This document shows, in pieces, positions 44,575 through 53,477 of a stretch of 64,000 bases of DNA. The position numbers and the translations under genes are program-made. Source of the stretch: Bacillota bacterium (lineage in GTDB: Bacteria > Bacillota > Clostridia > Acetivibrionales > DTU013); contig JAEWQC010000079.1 in assembly GCA_023399355.1 (NCBI GenBank), forward strand, positions 1 to 64,000, read 5' to 3'. The notes under the pieces are model-generated. The model had not been told where the DNA came from and did no database searches. It saw only the letters and a list, made by a program, of their open reading frames with translations. Within the stretch, counting starts at the first letter, position 1; every line of letters starts with the position of its first letter.

Positions 44575-46029
44575 ATGAAGAACAAACTGAAAGGATTTTT
44601 AATTGGAGTAGTTTTTATTACAATGCTATCATCGGTATCTATACTAGCAATTGGAACATCAAAAACTATTAATGTTATTTTGAATTCGGTTTATGTAAAA
44701 GTGAATTCGAGCAATCTACCTAGTGACAATATTCTTTATGCCGGCAATATTTATGTGAGGGCAGATAAAATAAGTTCAGCTCTGAATAAAGATTTTAAAT
44801 GGGATAAAAAAGCAAATATTATTAATATACAGGATAAGACCATCGTAACAACAACTCCAAAACCATCAAAAGGATCTTTCTCAACTCCGACACCAACACC
44901 GATTGAAAGTAAATTTAATCAAAGTATCATTGAGAAATATAAAAATAAGATATCTGGTAGCAGCTATATGAGTATGGCCGTGAAAGAAGATGGTTCATTA
45001 TGGACATGGGGAAATGGATATGAAGGTGGCATAGGAAATAATTATAAAAAAAATCCTGAAAGGTTTGTAGGAATTTCAGATTGTAAAAGTGTATCAGTAG
45101 GTTTTTCACATGCATTAATATTAAAAGATGACGGATCTGTTTGGGCTTGGGGTAACAATTACAGAGGTCAGTTAGGAAATGGTAATAGCGGAAGTAATTC
45201 AAACAGTGATAGTTTTGTAAAAATTAGTGGTTTGGATGAGATAGTATCGATATCTGCCAGAATGCATAGTTCAATGGCATTGAAAAATGATGGGTCGGTC
45301 TGGACATGGGGTTATAATGCTAATGGGCAACTGGGAATTGGTAGCCATGATGATCAAGTCACTCCAAATAATGTAGTACTGGATAAGAAAGCCATAAAAA
45401 TTTCTGCAGGGGATTATTATTCAATAGTGTTGTTAGAGAATGGAACAGTATGGGCTTGGGGGATAAATGATAAAGGGCAGCTTGGAGATGGTGGTCAAAC
45501 TGAACGAACTCGGCCAGCCAAAGTTAGTGGGCTTTCAGATATTATAGATATTGCAACAGGTGAGACACATTCGTTAGCCTTGAAAAGGGATGGGACAGTA
45601 TTTGCCTGGGGTAGTAATGCTTTAGGACAATGTGGAGAAGGTACTTCAAGTGGTGATGGATCAGAAATAAACAAATTGAAGCCTGTTAGGGTGAAAAATC
45701 TAACAAATATAATATCCGTAGGATGTGGTAGGTCATATTCAGCAGCCTTACGTTCTGATGGCAGTGTTTGGGGGTGGGGATATAATGATGTTAATCAAAT
45801 TGGGCCAAAAGCATCTTTCAATCAAAGGATTCCTATAAAAATTGATGATTTAGACAATATTATTAGTTTAGGTACGGGGGACTCCTATTTGTTAGCTTTA
45901 AAAACTGATGGAACCATATGGGGAACAGGTTTAAATGAAGAAGCTGAATTGGGAGATGGTACAACCCAAAATAGAACTGCACCTATACAAATAAAAAATT
46001 TTAGATTGTTTGAAAATCTCATTAATTGA
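44575..46029 (+). CDS. Secreted RCC1-repeat protein with N-terminal copper-amine-oxidase-like stalk domain (cassette gene)
   Basis: 484 aa from the ATG at 44575 (AAGGAGG eight bases upstream). Signal peptide (residues 1-26), a copper amine oxidase N-terminal-like domain (about 35-95: SVYVKVN, ILYAGNIYVRADKISSALN), a Thr/Pro-rich linker, then seven RCC1 repeats (for example SVWAWGNNYRGQLGNG, TVWAWGINDKGQLGDG) forming a beta-propeller. Probably cell-surface binding or adhesion. It is the longest intact cassette gene. Confidence 0.85.
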   Translation: MKNKLKGFLIGVVFITMLSSVSILAIGTSKTINVILNSVYVKVNSSNLPSDNILYAGNIYVRADKISSALNKDFKWDKKANIINIQDKTIVTTTPKPSKGSFSTPTPTPIESKFNQSIIEKYKNKISGSSYMSMAVKEDGSLWTWGNGYEGGIGNNYKKNPERFVGISDCKSVSVGFSHALILKDDGSVWAWGNNYRGQLGNGNSGSNSNSDSFVKISGLDEIVSISARMHSSMALKNDGSVWTWGYNANGQLGIGSHDDQVTPNNVVLDKKAIKISAGDYYSIVLLENGTVWAWGINDKGQLGDGGQTERTRPAKVSGLSDIIDIATGETHSLALKRDGTVFAWGSNALGQCGEGTSSGDGSEINKLKPVRVKNLTNIISVGCGRSYSAALRSDGSVWGWGYNDVNQIGPKASFNQRIPIKIDDLDNIISLGTGDSYLLALKTDGTIWGTGLNEEAELGDGTTQNRTAPIQIKNFRLFENLIN

Positions 46030-46113
46030 ATTAATCTCGGTTAACTGCTTTGAAGTTCTATACAAGGAACTCACATCGTATTTACTTCTGGTCTTTGGAG
46101 GTATGGTACTTCG

Positions 46114-46175
46114 TACAACAAAGCTGTCCGCGCAAGGGTGTACAAGGTCTAAGTCCCTGATTTACATCATTTTTT
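46114..46175 (+). repeat. attC15, left half only
   Basis: TACAACAAAGCTGTCCGCGC followed by ~45 bp of attC-type interior, then unrelated sequence; no right end. Last recognisable copy of the main element. Confidence 0.7.
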
Positions 46176-46379
46176 ATATCATTTGACGGGGAAATCCCGG
46201 TATTCTCCGACAAGCTAGTAATTCACCATATAAAGCTATGGTAATAGAAAGAGGTATACGGGATTGGGATGAAAACTTTCTGACAATTAATTTATAGCAA
46301 AGACAATACTCTATCTTTCTTGTCAGTTATTAATGTGTTACTGCGTTGCTGCGGTAAATGTTAGAAAGGTTTTGTAAGA

Positions 46380-46898
46380 ATGAAACGAATACTTTCTGGA
46401 AAAAATTTATTTTTGATTCTTTTGCTAGTAATCTGTATTAGTTTTATATCTATTTCTCTTTTTTTAAGAAATAAACAGGATGATTTCAATTTCAGGTTAA
46501 ATTATAGCGTGTTGGGAAGAGAACAAATTGATACATATAATAATACATTTACAAAAGACCTTGTTATAAATGGGACTAAAACAATCCAATTCAAAATTCC
46601 AGTAGAAGTAAAAAATAAAATTTATAGTTTAATGAGAGAAATTGATATAATGTCATTCCCTGATACACTTGAGAATGCGGGTATATCTGTTTCACCATCA
46701 AGTGATTACAAATTAACAGTGTTGATAGACGGAAAAACTAAAACGATTATTTGGAAAGAAGGTTTATATCCAGAGATGACAAATAATTTACCTCGTAATA
46801 ACAGGGAGTTTCTTAAACTGGTAAAGTATATCCAAGATTATATTTATAGTACCAAGGAATATAAAAGTATGCCTGAAGCAAATGGAGGTTATGCATAA
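46380..46898 (+). CDS. Membrane-anchored protein of unknown function (array end)
   Basis: 172 aa. N-terminal membrane anchor (residues 8-28, LFLILLLVICISFISISLFL), then a soluble domain (FRLNYSVLGREQIDTYNNTF ... LTVLIDGKTKTIIWKEG) similar in style to small secreted proteins with a beta-sandwich. RBS AGAAAGG is distant. Not recognised. It is followed by copy B of the duplicated element. Confidence 0.6.
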   Translation: MKRILSGKNLFLILLLVICISFISISLFLRNKQDDFNFRLNYSVLGREQIDTYNNTFTKDLVINGTKTIQFKIPVEVKNKIYSLMREIDIMSFPDTLENAGISVSPSSDYKLTVLIDGKTKTIIWKEGLYPEMTNNLPRNNREFLKLVKYIQDYIYSTKEYKSMPEANGGYA

Positions 46899-46921
46899 GT
46901 GGCCGACATGGGTGTGCAATC

Positions 46922-47015
46922 GTGTTCAACAATCCAGCCGGTATAACAAATATAAACAATAAATATAGAACATTGCTAGCTTTTATTATAAAATGGTATT
47001 GGTTTTCATTACTTG
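46922..47015 (+). repeat. Copy B of the ~90-bp duplicated attC-like element
   Basis: GTTCAACAATCCAGCCGGTA then TAACAAATATAAACAATAAA, diverged from copy A at 43273; the right end reads TTTATTATA where copy A has TTTGTTATA. Confidence 0.55.
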
Positions 47016-47121
47016 AAAATATAATTTCAATAATTATGTTTATCTCTGGGATAGGTATGATAATTGGACATATTCTTGGAAAGTAAATCTATTTAAAAGA
47101 TTTTATTGTACAAATCAGATA

Positions 47122-47229
47122 CTAATCGTTATTTTTATTAAAAACCCAGTAGCAGATGGACAGCATTTCATTCATCAATACTTCCCAAAGGAAATTAGTG
47201 AGATAATAACTGATTTTATAAATAATTAA
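47122..47229 (+). pseudogene. C-terminal remnant resembling an alpha/beta hydrolase
   Basis: Frame reads IKNPVADGQHFIHQYFPKEI then a helix and stop, the kind of His-containing tail found at the end of small hydrolases. No start or body is present. It may mark the decayed right end of the array; assignment is tentative. Confidence 0.3.
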
Positions 47230-47464
47230 GTTGAATTTATTCCGCTCAGACTACATTGATTGAGAACGGGCACAATTGTATAAGATACCTGTTGTAATTA
47301 TTGACACCTGCTTGTTAAATAACGAAGTTTGATATAAACTAATGTAGGAGAAAGACGAATTTTGTCGAATTAATGTATTACTAGTCATGAAATGAAATCC
47401 TGAGGTCAGTGTGTAATTTCATAAATTTTCTTGCCTTGAATGTGTCGAGAGGATGACAGTCAAT

Positions 47465-48220
47465 ATGTATAAGCTTCTCATTACTGAAGACGAATGTGAA
47501 ATCAGAAATGGTCTGAGTAACTTTTTCCCATGGAAAGCTATAGGGTTTGAAGTTGTAGGACTGGCCGAAAATGGAAAACAGGCTTTTGAATTTGTACAAG
47601 TGCACAATGTTGATGTGATTCTATGTGATATTATTATGCCTATTATGTCGGGGCTTGAATTAGTTGATTTGTTAAGAGAAAAGAAGAATAAAACAAAAGT
47701 GATCTTTTTTAGTGCGCATAAGGACTTTGAATATGCCCAGAAAGCTCTGGAATATGGCGTTAAGAGCTATATACTAAAGTCAACGAATTATAATGAGCTT
47801 ATCAGGGTGTTTTCAAAGATCAAGAGCGAACTTGATAGTGAGAATTCTGATGATAAAATCCAACTTGAAAATAATATGAACTTCAATGAAAAAATAATTT
47901 TATCTATTAAAAAGTACATGGAAGAACATTATAAGGATGTAACACTTGAGGATCTTACAAAACAAATCAATATGAACCCTGACTACATCAGCAAATTTTT
48001 TAAGAAAAATACAGGAGTGAATTTCTCTGATTATTTAACGGAAATCAGAATGATAAAGGCATCGGAATTTTTAGATAATGTACAGTTTAAGACTTACGAA
48101 ATAAGCGACTTGGTCGGATATAGCAATTCTTTTAATTTTACGCGTGCTTTTAAGAATTATTTCGGCATGAGTCCGAGGGATTATCGATGCGGGCGAAATT
48201 CCGACAAAAATAACCAGTAG
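47465..48220 (+). CDS. AraC-family response regulator (YesN type)
   Basis: 251 aa from the ATG at 47465 (an ATG four codons earlier lies directly on the GAGAGG ribosome binding site). N-terminal REC domain with phospho-acceptor Asp in VILCDIIMP and Lys in ILKSTN; C-terminal AraC helix-turn-helix (ITLEDLTKQI-like segment, NPDYISKFFKKNTG, VGYSNSFNFTRAFKNYFGMSPRDYR). Pairs with the YesM-type kinase 17 bp downstream and probably controls the sugar transporter operon. Confidence 0.9.
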   Translation: MYKLLITEDECEIRNGLSNFFPWKAIGFEVVGLAENGKQAFEFVQVHNVDVILCDIIMPIMSGLELVDLLREKKNKTKVIFFSAHKDFEYAQKALEYGVKSYILKSTNYNELIRVFSKIKSELDSENSDDKIQLENNMNFNEKIILSIKKYMEEHYKDVTLEDLTKQINMNPDYISKFFKKNTGVNFSDYLTEIRMIKASEFLDNVQFKTYEISDLVGYSNSFNFTRAFKNYFGMSPRDYRCGRNSDKNNQ

Positions 48221-48237
48221 GATGTGGAAAAAAAGTT

Positions 48238-50019
48238 ATGAAAAGAAAGTTCTTCGTTAAGAATCTTTTGATGTTTACCTTACCACTCCTAATTCCTTTG
48301 TTGATATTAGGCAGCTTTTCCATCTCGATCACTCAACGGTATCTGAGAAATGACATAGATAATAATAACATCAAGATGTTGAACCAGACAAGAGATTCCG
48401 TCGAACTGATGTTTAACGAACTAGATGCACTGAGCATCAATTTCAATTATAATGCATCTTTTATCTCAAGACTCGTATCTCTTTTGAAAAATAAAGTCTG
48501 GGAGCCTAATAACATTGAAGAATATCACGTATTCATGGATATGCTTAATCCGCCGGCGGACTCAAAACCTTATATACAGTCCATGTATGTCTATTTTGCC
48601 AATAGCTACAGCACTTTCGTCGCATCAAATCAAGGCATTGTTAATTTGAATAATTTTATAGATACCTCATGGTATAACACTTTCGTTAATATGGATGACA
48701 AAGAGGATATTGTTGTTGAGGCAAGGACTGTAAAACAGTTCGATTTTGAAAAATCAGGCAAGCCCCTTGTTACGGTTTACAGGAAATTTTACAGGCCTGG
48801 TATAAGCAAGGCAGAAGGGGTAATCGTATTGAATGTAAAACGGAACTATATAGAAAAAATGCTGAACAGCCTTATTTATTTCCCCCAGCAGACGGTTTTC
48901 ATCATTGACAAAGATGGAAACATTATTTCAAGTACAAATAATTTTATGCATAATCAATTCAATATGAAGAAAATCATATCCAATACTTCCTCGTTTTTTG
49001 AATTAAAACAAATGGAGGATACTTATGTAGTCTCTCATGTTAAGTCGGACAAATACGGACTTAGCTATGTATCCATCATACCGAAAGAAAGTTTTTATGA
49101 ATTACCGATGAAGCTCGTTTCCTTGACCATTATTCTACTTGTTGTCTCTTTTGTTTTGGGACTGCTATTGACATATTATTTTTCAAAAAGAAATTACAAC
49201 AATCTTACAACAATTGTAGAGACCTTTAAGTCAGCTGAAAAGGGGACGCCCATCCCTCAATTGCCATTAAAGGTAACTGACGAGTACAGCTATATTTTAC
49301 AGAATATTATAAAAACTTTTATAGAGCAGAGCTATCTCAAAGTACAGCTGTCAGAGAAGAAATACAGGCTTAAGGCTATGGAAATGCTTGCACTTCAGGC
49401 GCAGATCAACCCCCATTTTTTATCGAATACATTAAGAACGATTTTCTGGAAGTCCATTTACCTGACAAACGGACAAAATGAAGTCAGCAATATGATTGAA
49501 TATCTCTCGGACATATTGCATTATTCACTCGATGACTATAATAGTACAGTCACATTGGAAGAAGAGATCAAAAATACCCAGAGTTATATAGAAATACAGA
49601 AAATTCGTTATAAAGATACGTTCAGGGTTATATGGCAGTATGACGACAATATTTTAAAGTATAAAGTTATTAAGCTTTTGTTCCAACCGAATATTGAAAA
49701 TGCAATTTATCATGGAATAAAAGAAAAAGAAGGCAGAGGTTGCATTAAGATTAAAATAGCCCAAATAAACCAAGTTCTTCATATATCCATTATAGATAAT
49801 GGAATAGGCATGCAGCCCGAAAAACTCGAAGAAGTAAAAAGGAGATTATCAGAGGATGAAGAATATTTCGAGCATATCGGACTGTTTAATACTCATAAAA
49901 GGCTGCAGCTTATGTATGGTGAAAAATATTGTCTCAAGATAAGAAGCAGATATGGTTGGGGAACTGCTATATACATCAGTCTTGCTGAAGAGATGGAGCA
50001 GCTTCCTTCAAGTCCTTAA
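48238..50019 (+). CDS. YesM-type sensor histidine kinase
   Basis: 593 aa. Two membrane helices (about 10-32 and 297-320) enclose a large extracellular Cache-type sensor. HAMP follows, then the HPK7 phospho-acceptor segment LQAQINPHFLSNTLRTIFW and an HATPase domain with NIENAIYHG and IDNGIGMQ. Works with the AraC-type regulator upstream. The signal is presumably a sugar or a binding-protein complex. Confidence 0.92.
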   Translation: MKRKFFVKNLLMFTLPLLIPLLILGSFSISITQRYLRNDIDNNNIKMLNQTRDSVELMFNELDALSINFNYNASFISRLVSLLKNKVWEPNNIEEYHVFMDMLNPPADSKPYIQSMYVYFANSYSTFVASNQGIVNLNNFIDTSWYNTFVNMDDKEDIVVEARTVKQFDFEKSGKPLVTVYRKFYRPGISKAEGVIVLNVKRNYIEKMLNSLIYFPQQTVFIIDKDGNIISSTNNFMHNQFNMKKIISNTSSFFELKQMEDTYVVSHVKSDKYGLSYVSIIPKESFYELPMKLVSLTIILLVVSFVLGLLLTYYFSKRNYNNLTTIVETFKSAEKGTPIPQLPLKVTDEYSYILQNIIKTFIEQSYLKVQLSEKKYRLKAMEMLALQAQINPHFLSNTLRTIFWKSIYLTNGQNEVSNMIEYLSDILHYSLDDYNSTVTLEEEIKNTQSYIEIQKIRYKDTFRVIWQYDDNILKYKVIKLLFQPNIENAIYHGIKEKEGRGCIKIKIAQINQVLHISIIDNGIGMQPEKLEEVKRRLSEDEEYFEHIGLFNTHKRLQLMYGEKYCLKIRSRYGWGTAIYISLAEEMEQLPSSP

Positions 50020-50171
50020 AGTTGTCGAATAATGATAGAAAATGTCAAGTTAGGAGATGGAGGTTTTCCACATTCTTTTGTTAAAATGAAAACACACTGG
50101 AAATATTGGATAGCTTGCCTGTGCAAGGCAATAAACCGATAATTTCCACAGTAAAGAAAGGGTGGAAAAAC

Positions 50172-51533
50172 ATGAAAACGAAACAAAGAGTTTCATACCT
50201 GTTATGCGTAGGATTGCTGGCCTTCAGCCTGCTTAGCGGCTGTGCATCGTCCGCACCGTCTGCAAGTGCTGATTCCAGTACTCAAGCGTCTACTGTGGCG
50301 CAGGCAACTGCCACAGCAACTGGCGAGCCAATTTCGCTGCGGTTCTCATGGTGGGGTGGCGACTCGCGTCATCAAGCCACATTGGCGGCATTGGCAAAAT
50401 ATCATGAGCTTAATCCAAACATCACAATCGAAGGCGAATACCAGGGCATGGACGGCTATCAGCAAAAAATGATGACCCAGCTGGCAGGGAAAACCGCTCC
50501 GGATATCCTTCAGGTTGATCCTCCATGGCTTGGAAATCTGGCGCAAAGCAATCTGCTCATGGATATCACGGGCAATGCGAATTTCGACTTCACCCAGTTT
50601 GACCAGAAAATACTGGACAGTTTCTGTTCGGTCAACGGAAAAGTACTTGGATTGTCTTCCGGAACCAATGGCTCCACATTCACAGTTAACAAAGCCTTTC
50701 TTGACAAATTTGGCATAGATCCGAACACCCAGTTTACATGGGATACTTTTATAGAAGCCGGACAACGCATTCATCAGCAGGATCCCACTGCGTACCTGAC
50801 TGCATGGGATCCGGTAGAAGCGGAGTATTTCGTTGAGGAATATTACCGTATGAAAACAGGCAAACCTTGGATTACTGATGACTTTACAATTAATGCGACA
50901 AAAGCGGATATGACCGAAGCATATACGATGCTGAAAAAGCTCTATGATTCCGGCACGAGTTTGCCATTAGGGGAAGTCCAGCCTTATATGTCTGCCATGG
51001 ATCAAAGTCCTGCATGGAAGAGCGGCAAAATCGGCGGCTATGTGGACTGGATCAGTAAGCTTAACATGTGGAAAGGCACTATTACCGATCCTGTCATTAC
51101 TATGAGTGTACCGGTGGTGAAAGACGGCAAGGACCTCAGCATGAGATTCCGCCCGGCGCACATCATGTCGCTTAGTGCAGATACAACACATCCGGATGAA
51201 AGTGCAAAGTTTTTAAACTGGTTCCTCAATAGTCCGGAGGCGGCTGCTATTTTAAAGGATTGTCGCAGTGTTCCTACTTCCAAGAGTGCACAAAAGACTC
51301 TGATGGATATGAACCTGATCAATACCGACCTCAAACAGGCAGTTGACCGTACCATGTCCAATCCGTCCGCTGCCAATCCATTTATCATGGGCGATGCGGA
51401 GATCTTCTCTTTTCTGATGGATGAATTCCAGAATGTGGCTTTTGGCAAACACACACCGGAAAAAGCTGCAGAAGAGCTGCTCAGCCGAACACAGGAAAAG
51501 CTGGATGCTTTGAAAAGCGCAAAATCCCAGTAA
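50172..51533 (+). CDS. ABC transporter sugar-binding lipoprotein
   Basis: 453 aa from the ATG at 50172 with AAGGGTGG upstream. Lipobox LSLLSGCASS, then a Ser/Ala/Thr linker and a family 1 extracellular solute-binding fold (WWGGDSRHQATLAALAKY, APDILQVDPPWLGNLAQ, LNWFLNSPEAA). Binds a sugar outside the cell for the two permeases that follow. The neighbouring NagB genes point to an amino sugar or GlcNAc-containing glycan. No ATPase is in the operon; such systems often use a shared MsmK-like ATPase. Confidence 0.9.
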   Translation: MKTKQRVSYLLCVGLLAFSLLSGCASSAPSASADSSTQASTVAQATATATGEPISLRFSWWGGDSRHQATLAALAKYHELNPNITIEGEYQGMDGYQQKMMTQLAGKTAPDILQVDPPWLGNLAQSNLLMDITGNANFDFTQFDQKILDSFCSVNGKVLGLSSGTNGSTFTVNKAFLDKFGIDPNTQFTWDTFIEAGQRIHQQDPTAYLTAWDPVEAEYFVEEYYRMKTGKPWITDDFTINATKADMTEAYTMLKKLYDSGTSLPLGEVQPYMSAMDQSPAWKSGKIGGYVDWISKLNMWKGTITDPVITMSVPVVKDGKDLSMRFRPAHIMSLSADTTHPDESAKFLNWFLNSPEAAAILKDCRSVPTSKSAQKTLMDMNLINTDLKQAVDRTMSNPSAANPFIMGDAEIFSFLMDEFQNVAFGKHTPEKAAEELLSRTQEKLDALKSAKSQ

Positions 51534-51606
51534 GTGTATAAGGTTCGGGCGGATGCCTTGTTGCATTCTGCCCGGGCTAAGCTAACCTCAAAGAGGAGAA
51601 TGCTTT

Positions 51607-52542
51607 ATGGCATATACCATTGGAATTGATAAACACAAAAAGACTAAAAGAAAGAATATGAAAAATTATCAGTATGTAGGACTGCTCTTTATTACACCGT
51701 GGATACTTGGATTTCTGATATTCCAGCTTTTCCCGCTTCTTAGTTCGCTATACTATTCCCTGACGGACTATAACATGATGAAAAGGCCAAGCTTTATAGG
51801 AGTTCATAATTATATTCAGGCCTTCACAAGAGATGCAAAGTTTCAAAATTCTCTTGCGGTTACCTTTTATTACGCAGCCATCTCGGTTCCGCTCAAGCTC
51901 ATGGTCGCTTTGGGAATTGCCTTGCTGCTCAACATGAAAGCCAGGTTCATTGCCTTTTTTCGAACACTGTACTATCTTCCTTCCATATTGGGGGCTAGCG
52001 TGGCAGTGGCGGTTTTATGGAGGTTTCTCTTTACCAAGCAGGGCTATATAAACAGTCTGCTGGCGCTTGTCGGAATCAATGGACCGGACTGGATCGGCGA
52101 TACCCACTATGCACTATTCACCATAAGTTTGCTGACCGTGTGGCAGTTCGGATCCTCCATGGTCTTATTTCTGGCAGGGCTTAAGAATATTCCGCCCGAG
52201 CTATATGAGGCTGCCCGTATGGATGGTGCAAACCGGATCCGAACCTTCTTCAAAATCACTTTCCCCATGCTTTCACCAATTATTTTCTTCAACCTGGTTA
52301 TGCAGCTCATCAATGGCTTCCAGGATTTTACACCGGCAATGCTTATTACCAAGGGAGGACCGGCCAACGCAACCTATCTGTATGGAATGCTGCTGTACGA
52401 AAACGCATTTTCCTATTTTAAGATGGGCTATGCATCTGCGCTTTCCTGGATATTGTTTGTGATCATGATTGCCATAACCGCCATTCTGTTTAAATCCAGC
52501 GGGACGTGGACACATTACGAGGATGGGGGGAGAGGCGCATGA
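51607..52542 (+). CDS. Sugar ABC transporter permease, MalF/UgpA type
   Basis: 311 aa, six membrane helices, with the EAA loop PPELYEAARMDGANRIRTFF that contacts the ATPase. RBS GAGGAG. Its stop overlaps the start of the next permease (ATGA). Confidence 0.93.
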   Translation: MAYTIGIDKHKKTKRKNMKNYQYVGLLFITPWILGFLIFQLFPLLSSLYYSLTDYNMMKRPSFIGVHNYIQAFTRDAKFQNSLAVTFYYAAISVPLKLMVALGIALLLNMKARFIAFFRTLYYLPSILGASVAVAVLWRFLFTKQGYINSLLALVGINGPDWIGDTHYALFTISLLTVWQFGSSMVLFLAGLKNIPPELYEAARMDGANRIRTFFKITFPMLSPIIFFNLVMQLINGFQDFTPAMLITKGGPANATYLYGMLLYENAFSYFKMGYASALSWILFVIMIAITAILFKSSGTWTHYEDGGRGA

Positions 52543-53378
52543 ATAAAAAGATTTTGCGTCAGTTCAACAGCTATCTGATATTGTTTATTGTTGGAGTGAT
52601 AATGATATTTCCTTTGATTTGGATGATTTTTGCCTCTTTCAAACCCAATAACGAAATATTTGGAAATGTAAACATCTTTCCGAGCAGAATCAATTTCGAT
52701 TCCTATGTTTCAGGGTGGAAGGGTCATGGACAGCTGAATTTCGGTGTATTCCTCAAAAACAGTATCGAACTGGTTGCACCCACCGTTTTTTTTACTGTAC
52801 TCTCCAGTACTATTGTGGCTTACGGTTTTGCACGTTTCCGTTTTCCGTTCAAGAAGCTGCTATTTTCCATTATGATTTCTACTTTGATCCTGCCGAATGC
52901 TGTTTTGATCATTCCCCGCTATCTGCTGTTCCGCGACTTGAAATGGCTGGATACTTACAAGACCTTCACAATACCTGCGTTGTTTGCGTGTACGCCCTTT
53001 TTCATCTACATGCTGATTCAGTTTTTCCGTTCCATACCGTTTGAGCTGGATGAATCAGCGAAGATTGACGGATGCAATGCCTTTTCCATCCTTGTGCGTA
53101 TCATGCTACCGCTTTGCAAGCCTGCGATTATATCTGCGGCACTGTTTCAAGCCATTTGGACCTGGGAGGATTTCTTTAACTCACTTATTTATATCAACTC
53201 GGTTAAAAAGTTCACCGTCAGCCTCGCTCTCAGGATGGCTATGGATACTTCAGAAGCTGCCAACTGGAGCGCTATTCTTGCAATGGCTGTAGTCAGTATG
53301 CTTCCATGTGTTTTGCTCTTCTTCTCCGCTCAGAAATACTTTGTTGAGGGCATATCAACTTCAGGACTTAAAGGTTAA
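52539..53378 (+). CDS. Sugar ABC transporter permease, MalG/UgpE type
   Basis: 279 aa from the ATG at 52539, overlapping the previous stop and preceded by GGGGGGAG; an upstream in-frame GTG is inside the neighbour. Six helices and the EAA loop PFELDESAKIDGCNAFSI. Forms the heterodimeric channel with the MalF-type subunit. Confidence 0.93.
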   Translation: MNKKILRQFNSYLILFIVGVIMIFPLIWMIFASFKPNNEIFGNVNIFPSRINFDSYVSGWKGHGQLNFGVFLKNSIELVAPTVFFTVLSSTIVAYGFARFRFPFKKLLFSIMISTLILPNAVLIIPRYLLFRDLKWLDTYKTFTIPALFACTPFFIYMLIQFFRSIPFELDESAKIDGCNAFSILVRIMLPLCKPAIISAALFQAIWTWEDFFNSLIYINSVKKFTVSLALRMAMDTSEAANWSAILAMAVVSMLPCVLLFFSAQKYFVEGISTSGLKG

Positions 53379-53477
53379 CGGTAAAGGGAGGACTACTTGC
53401 GGTTTAAGATGGCTTTATTCTGAAAACGGCACGAAAAGATGGTTTGAAGATTGAAATGTAATGAAAGGATGAATGCT

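Larger units (their letters stand above)
32085..47229 (+). mobile_element. Integron-type gene-cassette array (integrase not in window)
   Basis: About fifteen intact, decayed or truncated copies of a ~165-bp element separate short genes that are all on the plus strand. Each element opens with TAACAAAGCTGTC (R''-L'') and closes with GACAGC-N5-GTTAT (L'-R'), as in attC sites such as the Vibrio repeats. The arms show compensatory changes. Gene content is unrelated from cassette to cassette, most cassettes hold one gene with its own RBS, and noncoding space is small. Cassette genes are visibly more A+T-rich than the GC-rich attC elements. No tyrosine recombinase is encoded in the window. Confidence 0.82.

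Noticed and set aside
32423..46175. CRISPR array, because of many similar repeats
   Set aside because: Units are ~165 bp, spaced hundreds to thousands of bases apart, and the spaces hold genes with RBSs; no cas genes.
32423..46175. Insertion sequence or MITE family as the source of the repeats
   Set aside because: No transposase, no target-site duplications seen, always the same orientation, always between genes and with attC-like end triplets.
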